Positions 1 to 6,137 of a stretch of 9,880 bases of DNA are shown piece by piece. The position numbers and the translations under genes were made by a program. The first letter of the stretch is position 1. Each line of letters starts with the position of its first letter. The stretch is from the NCBI GenBank assembly GCA_902766305.1, contig CACXDE010000387.1, positions 1-9,880 of the forward strand, given 5' to 3'. Below the pieces are notes generated by a model. It ran no database searches and was not told the origin of the DNA. It worked only from the letters and a program-made list of their open reading frames with translations. This DNA is from an uncultured Ruminococcus sp. Lineage in GTDB: Bacteria; Bacillota; Clostridia; Oscillospirales; Acutalibacteraceae.

Positions 1-29
1 TCTTTTCTGACAGTTTTGTATTCATCCAT
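1..29 (-). CDS. 5' end of a gene running off the left edge (possibly DUF1385-type)
   Basis: Only nine complete codons are visible, reading MDEYKTVRK from an ATG at 29 on the minus strand. An AAAGGATGG ribosome binding site lies upstream, with a slightly long spacing. It follows the rpmE terminator in the same direction. In many Firmicutes the gene after rpmE encodes a DUF1385 membrane protein, and a lysine-rich start is compatible with that. The product call is inference from gene order alone, because too little protein is visible to test it. The upstream ATG at 42 is excluded because it meets a stop after six codons. Confidence 0.35.
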
Positions 30-70
30 AGTAAAAATCCATCCTTTCAGCGTCCAGTAACAGCATATAG

Positions 71-101
71 AAAAATGCGGCACATTTGTTGATGCGCCGC
101 A
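71..101 (-). terminator. Rho-independent terminator after rpmE
   Basis: Positions 76-84 pair with 93-101 in a 9-bp stem with an 8-nt loop. On the minus strand the stem is followed by five T (75-71). The one non-Watson-Crick position is a G-U pair in the minus-strand RNA but an A-C mismatch in plus-strand RNA, so the hairpin suits minus-strand transcripts. It lies 19 bp beyond the rpmE stop. Confidence 0.8.
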
Positions 102-119
102 GTCAGTGGATCGTTAAAA

Positions 120-326
120 TTATTTCTTGTTAATACCATAACGTCTGTTGAATCTGTCAGCACGTCCGCCGGTATCAACGAGCTTCTGTCTTCCGGTAAA
201 GAACGGATGGCACTTTGAGCAAATTTCAACACGAATATCACTCTTTGTTGATCCAGTCTCGATCACGTTTCCGCAGGCACACTTGATGGTTGTCTGCTGA
301 TACTTAGGATGTATTCCGTCTCTCAT
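120..326 (-). CDS. rpmE: 50S ribosomal protein L31, zinc-binding form
   Basis: This 68-residue protein is a component of the large ribosomal subunit near the central protuberance and the 30S bridge. It opens with MRDGIHPKY, matching the family start, and ends with the conserved [12 protein letters not shown] stretch. The four zinc ligands of the C+ form are present: Cys16 and Cys18 (CAC) and Cys36 and Cys39 (CSKC). That separates it from the cysteine-free paralogue made under zinc starvation. The start at 326 was chosen because a GAGGTGA ribosome binding site lies just upstream; the reading frame stays open 12 codons further, but those residues do not belong to the family. It has its own promoter and terminator, so it is probably a single-gene unit. 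Length is normal. Confidence 0.97.
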   Translation of the reverse strand: MRDGIHPKYQQTTIKCACGNVIETGSTKSDIRVEICSKCHPFFTGRQKLVDTGGRADRFNRRYGINKK

Positions 327-366
327 TTGAGTCACCTCTTTCTTTTCAACATTGAATAACATTAGA

Positions 367-395
367 ATTATACCATATTATTTTACAAATTGCAA
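367..395 (-). promoter_or_regulatory. SigA-type extended -10 promoter of rpmE
   Basis: On the minus strand a TTGCAA -35 box (395-390) and a perfect TATAAT -10 box (372-367) are separated by exactly 17 bp. A TG one base before the -10 box gives an extended -10. The predicted transcript starts near 360, leaving a leader of about 34 nt that holds the ribosome binding site and no obvious structure. Confidence 0.8.
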
Positions 396-437
396 GGCTT
401 TTTTAACATTTCTTCCACTATATTTTAATAATTATTT

Positions 438-1178
438 TCATACAATTTCAATATAATCACCATCAACATATCCCTGTATACCGTTATATCTCGTCAGATA
501 CCATTTCCCGTCCTGACCTATAATGGGTATATCCGTACCTTTTGGTATTTTTGCAAGTATCTCAGACGAGGTTGAAGGACGTGAACGCAGATTCAGCGGT
601 GTTTCCCTTGTTATAACTCTTCCGGTTCTTTCAGGTGAAGGCTGGCGGAATGTTACTCCAAGATACTCTGCCGTTGAAAGTGAAAGATTTTCAGCAATTT
701 CACCTATATTTTCTCTTATCCACATTGCGTCCTCTTCATTGTCATGGTACGCTGTTTCTATCAGGACTGCCGGTGCTCTTGTATTAACAAGCTCATACAA
801 AACAGTTGTCGGCACAGTTCTGACCAGATCCGGTATGGGATATATTTTCCGGTAATTTCGGGCAAAAATTTCAGCGGCTCTTTCGCTTGCCTGAGAATTA
901 GCATAGTAGTATATCTGTACACCCCTGTTTTTTCCGCTGCTTGCCTGTGGGGACGCATTTGAGTGAATAGCTAAGTGAAAGTCAACTCCCTCTCTGTTTG
1001 ACTGACGGACAGAGTTGCCCACTGTTTTCAGCGGATCATTGCGGACATATTCTATTCCGGATGCGGTAAGATAAGGCTGCATTGCGTCTGCGACAAGATT
1101 CATATAGTATTCTTCATTTCCGCCGCCGACATAGGGATTATACTCCTGTGTAGAAGGACTGAGATATATTCTTGGCAT
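438..1178 (-). CDS. N-acetylmuramoyl-L-alanine amidase (Amidase_3) with C-terminal SH3 domain
   Basis: This 246-residue protein probably cleaves the amide bond between muramic acid and the stem peptide of peptidoglycan. Residues 1-175 form an Amidase_3 fold. Visible zinc and catalytic positions are Glu22/Glu23 in GGNEEYY, His72 in HLAIHSNA and the catalytic Glu141 in VLIETAY. The usual first ligand in a GHGG motif is missing; the equivalent place reads LSPSTQ. Residues 185-246 (LNLRSRPS, then GYVDGDYIEIV) are a bacterial SH3 domain, which normally binds cell wall. There is no signal peptide or transmembrane segment, as in phage-type endolysins. An AAGGAG ribosome binding site six bases upstream fixes the start. 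It may share a transcript with the upstream deacetylase, since no promoter is evident in the 90-bp gap. The domain call is secure; its cellular role and route out of the cell are not. Confidence 0.9.
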   Translation of the reverse strand: MPRIYLSPSTQEYNPYVGGGNEEYYMNLVADAMQPYLTASGIEYVRNDPLKTVGNSVRQSNREGVDFHLAIHSNASPQASSGKNRGVQIYYYANSQASERAAEIFARNYRKIYPIPDLVRTVPTTVLYELVNTRAPAVLIETAYHDNEEDAMWIRENIGEIAENLSLSTAEYLGVTFRQPSPERTGRVITRETPLNLRSRPSTSSEILAKIPKGTDIPIIGQDGKWYLTRYNGIQGYVDGDYIEIV

Positions 1179-1214
1179 AGTGATCTCCTTATAATAATTT
1201 TTTTAGGAAAGGGG

Positions 1215-1259
1215 TCTGGGGGATAACCCTTTGTTTTTAAACAAAGGGTTTCCACCAGA
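1215..1259. repeat. Long palindromic hairpin, probable interspersed repeat
   Basis: The core 1225-1250 is a perfect 12-bp inverted repeat (AACCCTTTGTTT and its complement) around two central bases. Pairing continues outward from 1215 to 1259 with one mismatch (1220/1254) and one bulged base (1224), about 20 bp in all. Neither side has a T run, so it is not an ordinary terminator. It sits in the 90-bp gap between the deacetylase and amidase genes. The form resembles a REP- or MITE-like element; copies elsewhere in the genome cannot be seen here. Confidence 0.7.
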
Positions 1260-1268
1260 AAAGCATAC

Positions 1269-2123
1269 TTAGTTTTGATTTTCAATAACAATGATTTCCT
1301 CGAGGGTTTTTTTATCATCTCTCAGAAATCTGTGAAGATGAAAAAGATCCTCCTCTGACGAAATAATATTCATTTTATTTTCGCAGTCCATTATTGCCGA
1401 AAAACCCATAGAACGGACTATGCTTTCCGTATTTTTGCTTTTTGCGCCAAAAGGATATACGAACGCACAGGGTTTTCTGCCAATCAATTTTGTTATTCTG
1501 TCGTTGCTTTGTTTAAGGTCTGCACGGAGACGCTTTTCGTAATCCTCATCACTTTCGTCAGCCCTTTTTGCCGCTCCCTGTACATACGAATCATTTTTGT
1601 GCAGGCTGTAGGTGTGATTTTCTATCTCTACTAGTCCGGAATAATACATTTCCCTGAGTTCTCCCCACTTGCACTGAGACCATTTCGGACTGCGGTATTT
1701 TTCATCCTCAGCCTGATCAGCTGCCAAACCGATAGGAGAAATAACCGCCTTGCTTTTATACTTTTTCAAAAGCGGAAAAGCATAGGTATAGTTATTCAGA
1801 TACCCATCGTCAAATGAAAGTATGACAGGCTTTTCCGGCAGTTTTTTACCTTTTTTGAAATGATCCACAAGTTCACTGACAAAAATAGTTGTATATCCCT
1901 GTTCCTGCAAATATTTCAGATCATTTTCAAAAAGTGACGGAGGTATCATATAAGTGTTTCTCAGCTTTTCACTTTCGGTAAGACCATGATACATAATTAC
2001 AGGGATTTTTATACTTTCACTTACATTTGTTTCAGTCCGGCGTGTTGTCTCTGTACAGGCAGACATCATTATTACAGCGGCTATCAGGATCAAAGCCGTC
2101 AGAGTCTTGAGTTTTATCGACAC
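1269..2123 (-). CDS. Polysaccharide deacetylase (CE4) lipoprotein
   Basis: This 284-residue exported enzyme of carbohydrate esterase family 4 probably removes acetyl groups from an extracellular amino sugar polymer such as peptidoglycan. Residues 5-23 form a lipoprotein signal peptide ending in MSAC, with Cys23 as the expected lipidation site. The NodB domain shows its motifs in order: SFDDGY (103-108; Asp105 catalytic base, Asp106 metal ligand), NHTYSLH (His170 and His175 metal ligands) and YPFG (223-226). An IPVIMYHGL stretch at 40-48 is typical of this group. The start is a GTG at 2123, chosen because GGAGTG lies seven bases upstream and an out-of-frame ATG overlaps it. A hairpin lies just ahead of the ribosome binding site. 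The amidase follows in the same direction, suggesting shared cell-wall work. Substrate is unproven. Confidence 0.93.
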   Translation of the reverse strand: MSIKLKTLTALILIAAVIMMSACTETTRRTETNVSESIKIPVIMYHGLTESEKLRNTYMIPPSLFENDLKYLQEQGYTTIFVSELVDHFKKGKKLPEKPVILSFDDGYLNNYTYAFPLLKKYKSKAVISPIGLAADQAEDEKYRSPKWSQCKWGELREMYYSGLVEIENHTYSLHKNDSYVQGAAKRADESDEDYEKRLRADLKQSNDRITKLIGRKPCAFVYPFGAKSKNTESIVRSMGFSAIMDCENKMNIISSEEDLFHLHRFLRDDKKTLEEIIVIENQN

Positions 2124-2146
2124 ATATTATCACTCCAAAATAAATA

Positions 2147-2178
2147 TCAGCGGTCATACAAAAATCGTATGCCGCTGA
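2147..2178 (-). promoter_or_regulatory. Inverted repeat in the 5' region of the deacetylase gene
   Basis: TCAGCGG (2147-2153) pairs with CCGCTGA (2172-2178) and CATAC (2155-2159) pairs with GTATG (2167-2171), with one bulged base and a 7-nt loop. On the minus strand it ends about nine bases before the GGAGTG ribosome binding site of the deacetylase. It could be a leader hairpin, an operator, or a terminator for transcripts arriving from upstream, since TATTTATTTT follows it. No clear promoter was found for the deacetylase. Confidence 0.5.
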
Positions 2179-2196
2179 ATATGAAAATATGCCATT

Positions 2197-2228
2197 TTAG
2201 CTCAGAGCTAAGAGTGCAGAGTTCAGAG
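2197..2228. repeat. Short repeat, left side of the hicAB island
   Basis: Contains the palindrome TTAGCT-CAG-AGCTAA (2197-2211) followed by purine-rich CAGAG repeats. GCTCAGAGCTAAGAG (2200-2214) matches 14 of 15 bases with the minus strand of 3273-3259 on the other side of hicAB, in inverted orientation. It resembles low-complexity dispersed repeats rather than a gene. Confidence 0.5.
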
Positions 2229-2261
2229 AATTATCTTTTCAATTATGCTGCTTTCGTGGTA

Positions 2262-2290
2262 AAGATCCTTCGCTTACGCTCAGTATGACA
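2262..2290. repeat. Dispersed-repeat-like sequence left of hicAB
   Basis: This segment contains GATCCTTCGCTTACGCTCAG followed by TATGACA. Its right part, GCTCAGTATGACA (2278-2290), recurs as GCTCAGAATGACA at 3193-3205 in the same orientation, 12 of 13 bases. From memory it resembles a short motif scattered between genes in many bacterial genomes. Apart from these repeats, the 2147-2178 hairpin and the hicAB promoter, the 323-bp gap 2124-2446 holds no gene I can support. Confidence 0.5.
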
Positions 2291-2389
2291 GCGTGAGAGA
2301 ATCAAGATTAAAGTTTGGAACCCAGTTTTATATGACTTTCAAATTTCTTTTTAAGAAACTTAAATTCTGTAAATCAGGTATCATACATA

Positions 2390-2418
2390 TTGACATACGT
2401 ATAAATACGTTATATAAT
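2390..2418 (+). promoter_or_regulatory. Perfect-consensus SigA promoter of hicAB with possible operator
   Basis: TTGACA (2390-2395) and TATAAT (2413-2418) both match consensus exactly, with a 17-bp spacer. The spacer region carries ATACGT twice (2395-2400 and 2405-2410), starting 10 bp apart, so on the same helix face. The first copy is the centre of the 8-bp palindrome ATACGTAT. This is where a HicB repressor would be expected to bind; operator function is inferred. Confidence 0.85.
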
Positions 2419-2446
2419 AATACCAGAACGAAAGAGGTGAAGCAAG

Positions 2447-2635
2447 ATGCCAATGACACCAAAGGACATGATAAAGCTTCTGAAAGCTAACGGATTCATT
2501 GAAATCAGCTCCCAAGGTTCACACAGAAAGCTCTATAATCCAAAAACAAACCGAACTGTAATTGTTCCTTTCCATAGTAAAGACTTGAAAAAAGGAACAG
2601 AACAAGGCATACTGAAAGACGCCGGGTTAAAATAA
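2447..2635 (+). CDS. hicA: HicA-family toxin, mRNA interferase
   Basis: A 62-residue type II toxin with the compact double-stranded-RNA-binding-like fold of HicA. The family normally cleaves mRNA independently of ribosomes and is held inactive by HicB. The conserved catalytic histidine lies in GSHRKLY (His26), followed by the VIVPFHSKDLKKGT segment and a GILKDAGL tail, all typical. Length is normal for the family, which is often below 70 residues. The ATG is preceded by GAGGTG at good spacing. The antitoxin gene lies 34 bp downstream on the same transcript. The toxin looks intact, with no missing motif. It sits alone between minus-strand housekeeping genes and is bracketed by repeats, so acquisition by transfer is likely. 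Confidence 0.93.
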   Translation: MPMTPKDMIKLLKANGFIEISSQGSHRKLYNPKTNRTVIVPFHSKDLKKGTEQGILKDAGLK

Positions 2636-2669
2636 CTCCTGCTGACTTCATAAATTGAAAGGGGTATTA

Positions 2670-3074
2670 ATGATGAAAAAAAAGTTTTATCCGTCAGTTT
2701 TTACAAAAGAAGACGTTGGTTACAGTGTCAGATTCCCTGATTTACCCGGATGTTATACAGAAGGTGATACTTTAGAACAGGCTTGCAGCATGGCAGAAGA
2801 AGCATTAGGGCTGTATCTTGAAAATAACGAAACCGGATCATTTAATGATTTTCCTGCAAGTGACATCACTGATATAAAAACATCTGAAAATGAATGTGTT
2901 GTTTTAATAGGATTTGATGAACTCGAATACCGTAAACGTCATAATAATAAAGCCGTCAAGAAAACACTTTCTATTCCGCAATGGCTCAACATTATGGCAG
3001 AAGAGAACAACATTAATTTCTCTCAGGTACTTCAGAAAGCACTCAAAGCAGAACTGAATATTGCAAGTATTTGA
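2670..3074 (+). CDS. hicB: HicB-family antitoxin with ribbon-helix-helix domain
   Basis: A 134-residue antitoxin partner of HicA. Residues 3-60 form the partial RNase H-like HicB domain (FYPSVFTKED, then GYSVRFPDLPGCYTEGDT, then the AxxMAEEALGLYLE helix), which covers the toxin active site. Residues 97-129 (KTLSIPQWLNIMAEE, then NFSQVLQKALKAEL) match a ribbon-helix-helix DNA-binding domain, so it should also repress the hicAB promoter. The frame can be opened at a TTG at 2655, but AAAGGGG at 2658-2664 supports the ATG at 2670 or the next codon at 2673. A terminator follows 21 bp after the stop. The function call is secure; autorepression is inferred from the family and from repeats in the promoter. 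Confidence 0.93.
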   Translation: MMKKKFYPSVFTKEDVGYSVRFPDLPGCYTEGDTLEQACSMAEEALGLYLENNETGSFNDFPASDITDIKTSENECVVLIGFDELEYRKRHNNKAVKKTLSIPQWLNIMAEENNINFSQVLQKALKAELNIASI

Positions 3075-3095
3075 TTTTCGTTTGTTCGTGTAAGT

Positions 3096-3119
3096 CCGTC
3101 CTTCCGGGCGGCTTTTTTT
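3096..3119 (+). terminator. Rho-independent terminator of hicAB
   Basis: CCGTCC (3096-3101) pairs with GGGCGG (3106-3111), including one G-U pair, around a TTCC loop. A C and seven T follow (3113-3119). It closes the hicAB unit before the convergent rlmI gene. Confidence 0.8.
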
Positions 3120-3192
3120 CTTTACGAATATGCTATGTTTATCGTTTATTTGAATGATAATAGGACGCTCCACTCAACAAAACAGGAACGCT

Positions 3193-3205
3193 GCTCAGAA
3201 TGACA
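3193..3205. repeat. Right-hand copy of a dispersed-repeat-like motif
   Basis: GCTCAGAATGACA differs by one base from 2278-2290 and lies in the same orientation, about 915 bp away, so the hicAB island lies between two direct copies. The surrounding 3124-3258 shows no gene. Confidence 0.4.
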
Positions 3206-3258
3206 AATGAGGAAACACTTTAAAACAACTAAAGAAGAAAAAAGCCTGATACTACAAG

Positions 3259-3288
3259 CTCTAAGCTCTGAGCCATTAACTCTGAGCT
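3259..3288. repeat. Short repeat abutting the 3' end of rlmI
   Basis: CTCTAAGCTCTGAGC (3259-3273) matches the minus strand of 2214-2200 in 14 of 15 bases. A second CTCTGAGCTT unit follows at 3280-3289, five bases before the rlmI stop codon. On the minus strand AAGCTC and GAGCTT could form a weak hairpin just after rlmI, but without an adjacent T run. Confidence 0.45.
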
Positions 3289-3293
3289 TTAGA

Positions 3294-4523
3294 TCAGCGT
3301 ACTATCTGGAAAAGATAGAATTTCAGATATTCAGTTTCAGGTACGTTGTAAAGTACAGGGTGATCCGGCGACTGCTGACGGTATTCTATGCGCCTTAGCT
3401 GTACATGGGCATCCTGCGCCGCATCTCTCAGCATTTGTTCAAAAAGCTGTTCTGTCATAAAGTGCGAACAGCTGCAGGTCGCAAGATATCCGCCGGTAGG
3501 CAAAAGCTTCATCGCCCTCAGATTTATTTCTTTATAGCCTCTTACAGCGCTTTGTATGGTTGCCCTTGATTTTGTAAAAGCCGGAGGATCAAGAATTATA
3601 AAGTCATAGCCTTCCTTGCCTGTCATTTCAGACAGAAGGTCAAATACATTTTCGCACACAAACTCCATATTGCCTTCAAGACCGTTAAGACGTGCATTTT
3701 TCTGCGCCATATCAACCGCGTCCTGAGATATGTCCACTGCACACACCTTCTCTGCGCCTCCCTTAGCTGCATTCAATGCAAATGAACCCGTATGAGTGAA
3801 GCAGTCAAGAACACGTCTTCCGGCAGCTATCTTTGAAACAGCAAGCCTGTTATATTTCTGATCCAGAAAAAATCCTGTCTTTTGTCCGTTTTCAAAGTCT
3901 ACATTGTACTTTATGCCGTTCTCCTCTATAACAACATTCGTTTCCTGAGGCAATTCAAGTCCGGGCAAAGCATAGAACCCCTTCCCCTGCTCCATACCTT
4001 CAAGCTCACGAACCTTGACATCATTTCTTTCAAAGATACCTCTTATTTCAAATCCGTCCTCATTCAGTACCTTTTTAAGCAGAGGAAAAATAATATCCTT
4101 GCGTTTTTCTATTCCAAGAGACAAAGTCTGCGTCACAAGAATATCATGAAACTTATCTACCGTAAGCCCCGGAAATGTATCCGCTTCTCCGAAAATAATG
4201 CGGCAGCAGTCCAGATCATCTCCCATAACTGTCCTGCGGTAGTCCCACGCATAACGTATCCTTCTCTCAAAAAAAGCTTCATCAAAGCGGTCGTTGGCAT
4301 TTCGTGATATCAGCCTTATTCTTATCTTTGAATTGCTGTTATAGAATCCTGTACCTATAAACCTGCCCTTTTCGTTTATAACGTCAACCAGATCTCCGTC
4401 CTCAACATCCCCGTCCAGAGACTGCACCTCAGTATCATATATCCACGGATGTCCGAGAAAAAGCGTTTTCTCCGCCTTTTTTGAGACCTCTGCAACTGTA
4501 TATTTTCTCTTTTTAAACGACAT
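3294..4523 (-). CDS. rlmI: Class I rRNA large subunit methyltransferase, RlmI family
   Basis: A 409-residue SAM-dependent methyltransferase of the RlmI (YccW) family. In Escherichia coli the family makes 5-methylcytosine at C1962 of 23S rRNA. Residues 5-75 form an N-terminal PUA-type RNA-binding domain (GHPWIYDTEV at 24-33). The central domain ends in GFFLDQ (217-222). The Rossmann methyltransferase core has motif I VLDCFTHTGSFA (238-249), an acidic SAM-binding residue in AVDIS (Asp264), motif IV DPPAF (312-316) and the cysteine motif CSCSH (350-354). The start is an ATG with GAGAGGAAG upstream. It lies 115 bp after hemW in the same direction, with a likely terminator between and no obvious promoter of its own. 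Length is normal. The stop codon sits against the repeats that bound the hicAB island, but the C-terminus (EYLKFYLFQIV) looks complete. The exact target base is inferred. Confidence 0.92.
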   Translation of the reverse strand: MSFKKRKYTVAEVSKKAEKTLFLGHPWIYDTEVQSLDGDVEDGDLVDVINEKGRFIGTGFYNSNSKIRIRLISRNANDRFDEAFFERRIRYAWDYRRTVMGDDLDCCRIIFGEADTFPGLTVDKFHDILVTQTLSLGIEKRKDIIFPLLKKVLNEDGFEIRGIFERNDVKVRELEGMEQGKGFYALPGLELPQETNVVIEENGIKYNVDFENGQKTGFFLDQKYNRLAVSKIAAGRRVLDCFTHTGSFALNAAKGGAEKVCAVDISQDAVDMAQKNARLNGLEGNMEFVCENVFDLLSEMTGKEGYDFIILDPPAFTKSRATIQSAVRGYKEINLRAMKLLPTGGYLATCSCSHFMTEQLFEQMLRDAAQDAHVQLRRIEYRQQSPDHPVLYNVPETEYLKFYLFQIVR

Positions 4524-4594
4524 TTACTTCTTCCTCTCTGTAACACTTTTCTCATTTTCTGCGATAAAGACTACACCGGGGAAAAACCTTTCCT

Positions 4595-4627
4595 AAAAAA
4601 CTGTTTCAGCTGAACACTCAAAAACAG
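4595..4627 (-). terminator. Probable terminator after hemW
   Basis: On the minus strand CTGTTT (4627-4622) pairs with AAACAG (4606-4601) and six T follow (4600-4595). The 15-nt loop contains the palindrome TTCAGCTGAA. The stem is short and AT-rich, so termination may be partial and let rlmI be read from upstream. Confidence 0.5.
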
Positions 4628-4638
4628 GCATTGAATTT

Positions 4639-5736
4639 CTAAGAAAGCAGATATGCTATCACGGCATTTGATACCAAAAAGCCCTTCTCTGTCAATGAAA
4701 ATCCGCCGTCCATTATCTTTATATACCCGTTTTTTTCAAGCTGTACACATCTTTTGATGTATTTTTCCGGCAGCTTATATCCGAACCTTTCCTCAAATCT
4801 ATCATAGCTGACACCCTCAGCAAGCCTGAGGGCAAGCATTATATACTCATCCTCATCTCCTCCGGTACCGTCGTCAATTATATTATCATCATAAAAATCC
4901 TGCATAGAACGGGGATAATAAAATCTCTTTCCTTCTAAAAATGAATGGGCTGACGCACCCAGCCCCAGATATTCCTCATCACGCCAGTATAAAAGATTAT
5001 GACGGCTTTCATAACCCGGTCTGCAAAAATTGGATATCTCATAATGGCGGTATCCGGCTTTTTTCATCTCTGTGCAAAGACATTCATAGAGCGTTGCCGT
5101 TTCGTCATCTTCCGGCAGAGACAATTCAGCACGTTTCTTATAGAAAACTGTCCCCGGCTCAATTTTCAGAATATATGCAGAAATGTGCTGTACTTTCAAG
5201 TCAGTACAAAATCTGATGCTTTGTTTCAGACTCTCCTCTGTCTGTCCCGGCACGGCTGTCATAATATCAAGTGAAATATTGTCAAAGCCTTCCGACCTTG
5301 CCTTATCCACACATTTTTCAGCGTCAATGCTGCTGTGCCTTCTTCCTAAAAGTTCAAGCTCACTTTCAACTGCCGACTGAAGACCGAACGAAATACGGTT
5401 CACTCCGTTTTCTCTCAATTTATAATAATCTGTATTTAACCCGGGGTTAAGCTCAACCGTTACTTCACTCTTATCCGTATCAAGAAAAAAGCTTTCCTTT
5501 ACCGCAGAGATGATCCTTCCTATACGCTGTGCGCCGATAATTCCCGGTGTTCCGCCGCCAAAATAGAGCGTTTTTGCGGCATACTTTCCGGCATATTTTG
5601 AATCATGTATCTTTCCTATCAGCTGCTCGGTATATTCCTCATACATCTGTTCTGTACCCTTGCGGGAGTAAAAATCACAGTAAGGGCATTTGCTGTCACA
5701 AAATGGTATATGTATATAAAAACCGATATCCTTCAT
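4639..5736 (-). CDS. hemW: Radical SAM protein HemW (heme chaperone)
   Basis: A 365-residue radical SAM protein of the coproporphyrinogen-oxidase-like group. HemW binds heme and is thought to deliver it to respiratory proteins; many genomes label it oxygen-independent coproporphyrinogen III oxidase. The 4Fe-4S motif CDSKCPYCDF has Cys13, Cys17 and Cys20. The next-but-one position is Phe22 rather than the fourth cysteine of true HemN, which favours HemW. Further motifs are GGGTP (60-64), NPG (97-99), SFGLQS (116-121), DIMTAVPGQT (157-166) and the HemW-type SRHNLLYW (244-251). Residues from about 285 form the HemN C-terminal domain. It is the third gene of a tight operon, 15 bp after the membrane protein, whose stop codon overlaps the region of the AAAGGGCGG ribosome binding site. 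Length is normal. Confidence 0.93.
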   Translation of the reverse strand: MKDIGFYIHIPFCDSKCPYCDFYSRKGTEQMYEEYTEQLIGKIHDSKYAGKYAAKTLYFGGGTPGIIGAQRIGRIISAVKESFFLDTDKSEVTVELNPGLNTDYYKLRENGVNRISFGLQSAVESELELLGRRHSSIDAEKCVDKARSEGFDNISLDIMTAVPGQTEESLKQSIRFCTDLKVQHISAYILKIEPGTVFYKKRAELSLPEDDETATLYECLCTEMKKAGYRHYEISNFCRPGYESRHNLLYWRDEEYLGLGASAHSFLEGKRFYYPRSMQDFYDDNIIDDGTGGDEDEYIMLALRLAEGVSYDRFEERFGYKLPEKYIKRCVQLEKNGYIKIMDGGFSLTEKGFLVSNAVIAYLLS

Positions 5737-5751
5737 GAAATCATCCGCCCT

Positions 5752-6120
5752 TTAAATCCTTGATGAATTTTTATGAAGTATTGACAATGTTTCTAAAAAC
5801 ATTGATATAAGCGACAATACAAACAAAACTATGTCCATACATGAAAACATCTCAAAGGAATGTTCAAGATATTCATAGGTCGGATTTTCATTCATTACCG
5901 CAAAACCGACAAAACCGCTGAGAGGTTCTTTAGCAGAAAGATCCATCAAAGTCTGATCAATACAGAAAGTAGCTGCAAGAAAGAATATCAGTATAGCAAG
6001 TATAACTGCCGCTGTCAGCGGAAATTTCGGTCTGTTCAATACAGTAATAACAGCGGCGGACAAAAAAAACGCCGCAGAAATAACAATCAAAACAGGATTT
6101 ATCATATTTTCACTTTCCAT
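5752..6120 (-). CDS. Small membrane protein of unknown function, three predicted helices
   Basis: I do not recognise this 122-residue protein. It has three hydrophobic segments: about 8-28 (NPVLIVISAAFFLSAAVITVL), 34-55, and 95-113 near the end. The stretch between helices two and three is polar, with a PTYEYLEHSFEMF run. There is no signal peptidase site, no metal motif and no catalytic pattern. It lies 17 bp after the Nudix gene and 15 bp before hemW, so it is translated from the same transcript. The start is uncertain: the ATG at 6120 has AGGG directly against it, while the ATG at 6105 (MINPVLIV) has weak purine-rich sequence at a better distance. Coding status is supported by tight packing and the regular helix pattern rather than by homology. 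Confidence 0.75.
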   Translation of the reverse strand: MESENMINPVLIVISAAFFLSAAVITVLNRPKFPLTAAVILAILIFFLAATFCIDQTLMDLSAKEPLSGFVGFAVMNENPTYEYLEHSFEMFSCMDIVLFVLSLISMFLETLSILHKNSSRI

Positions 6121-6137
6121 CCCTGTACATAGGAAAC

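Noticed and set aside
1225..1250. Reading the perfect hairpin as a bidirectional terminator
   Set aside because: Neither strand has a T run after the stem; the extended pairing and position fit a repeat element better.
2293..2490. Open plus-strand frame of 65 codons upstream of and overlapping hicA
   Set aside because: It runs through the hicAB promoter and into hicA in another frame, and has no ribosome binding site.
2904..3173. Open minus-strand frame of 89 codons over the hicB 3' end
   Set aside because: It covers the ribbon-helix-helix coding region and the terminator on the opposite strand; no sign of coding.
3882..4307. Open plus-strand frame of 141 codons
   Set aside because: It lies opposite the conserved rlmI methyltransferase and its protein shows no family features.
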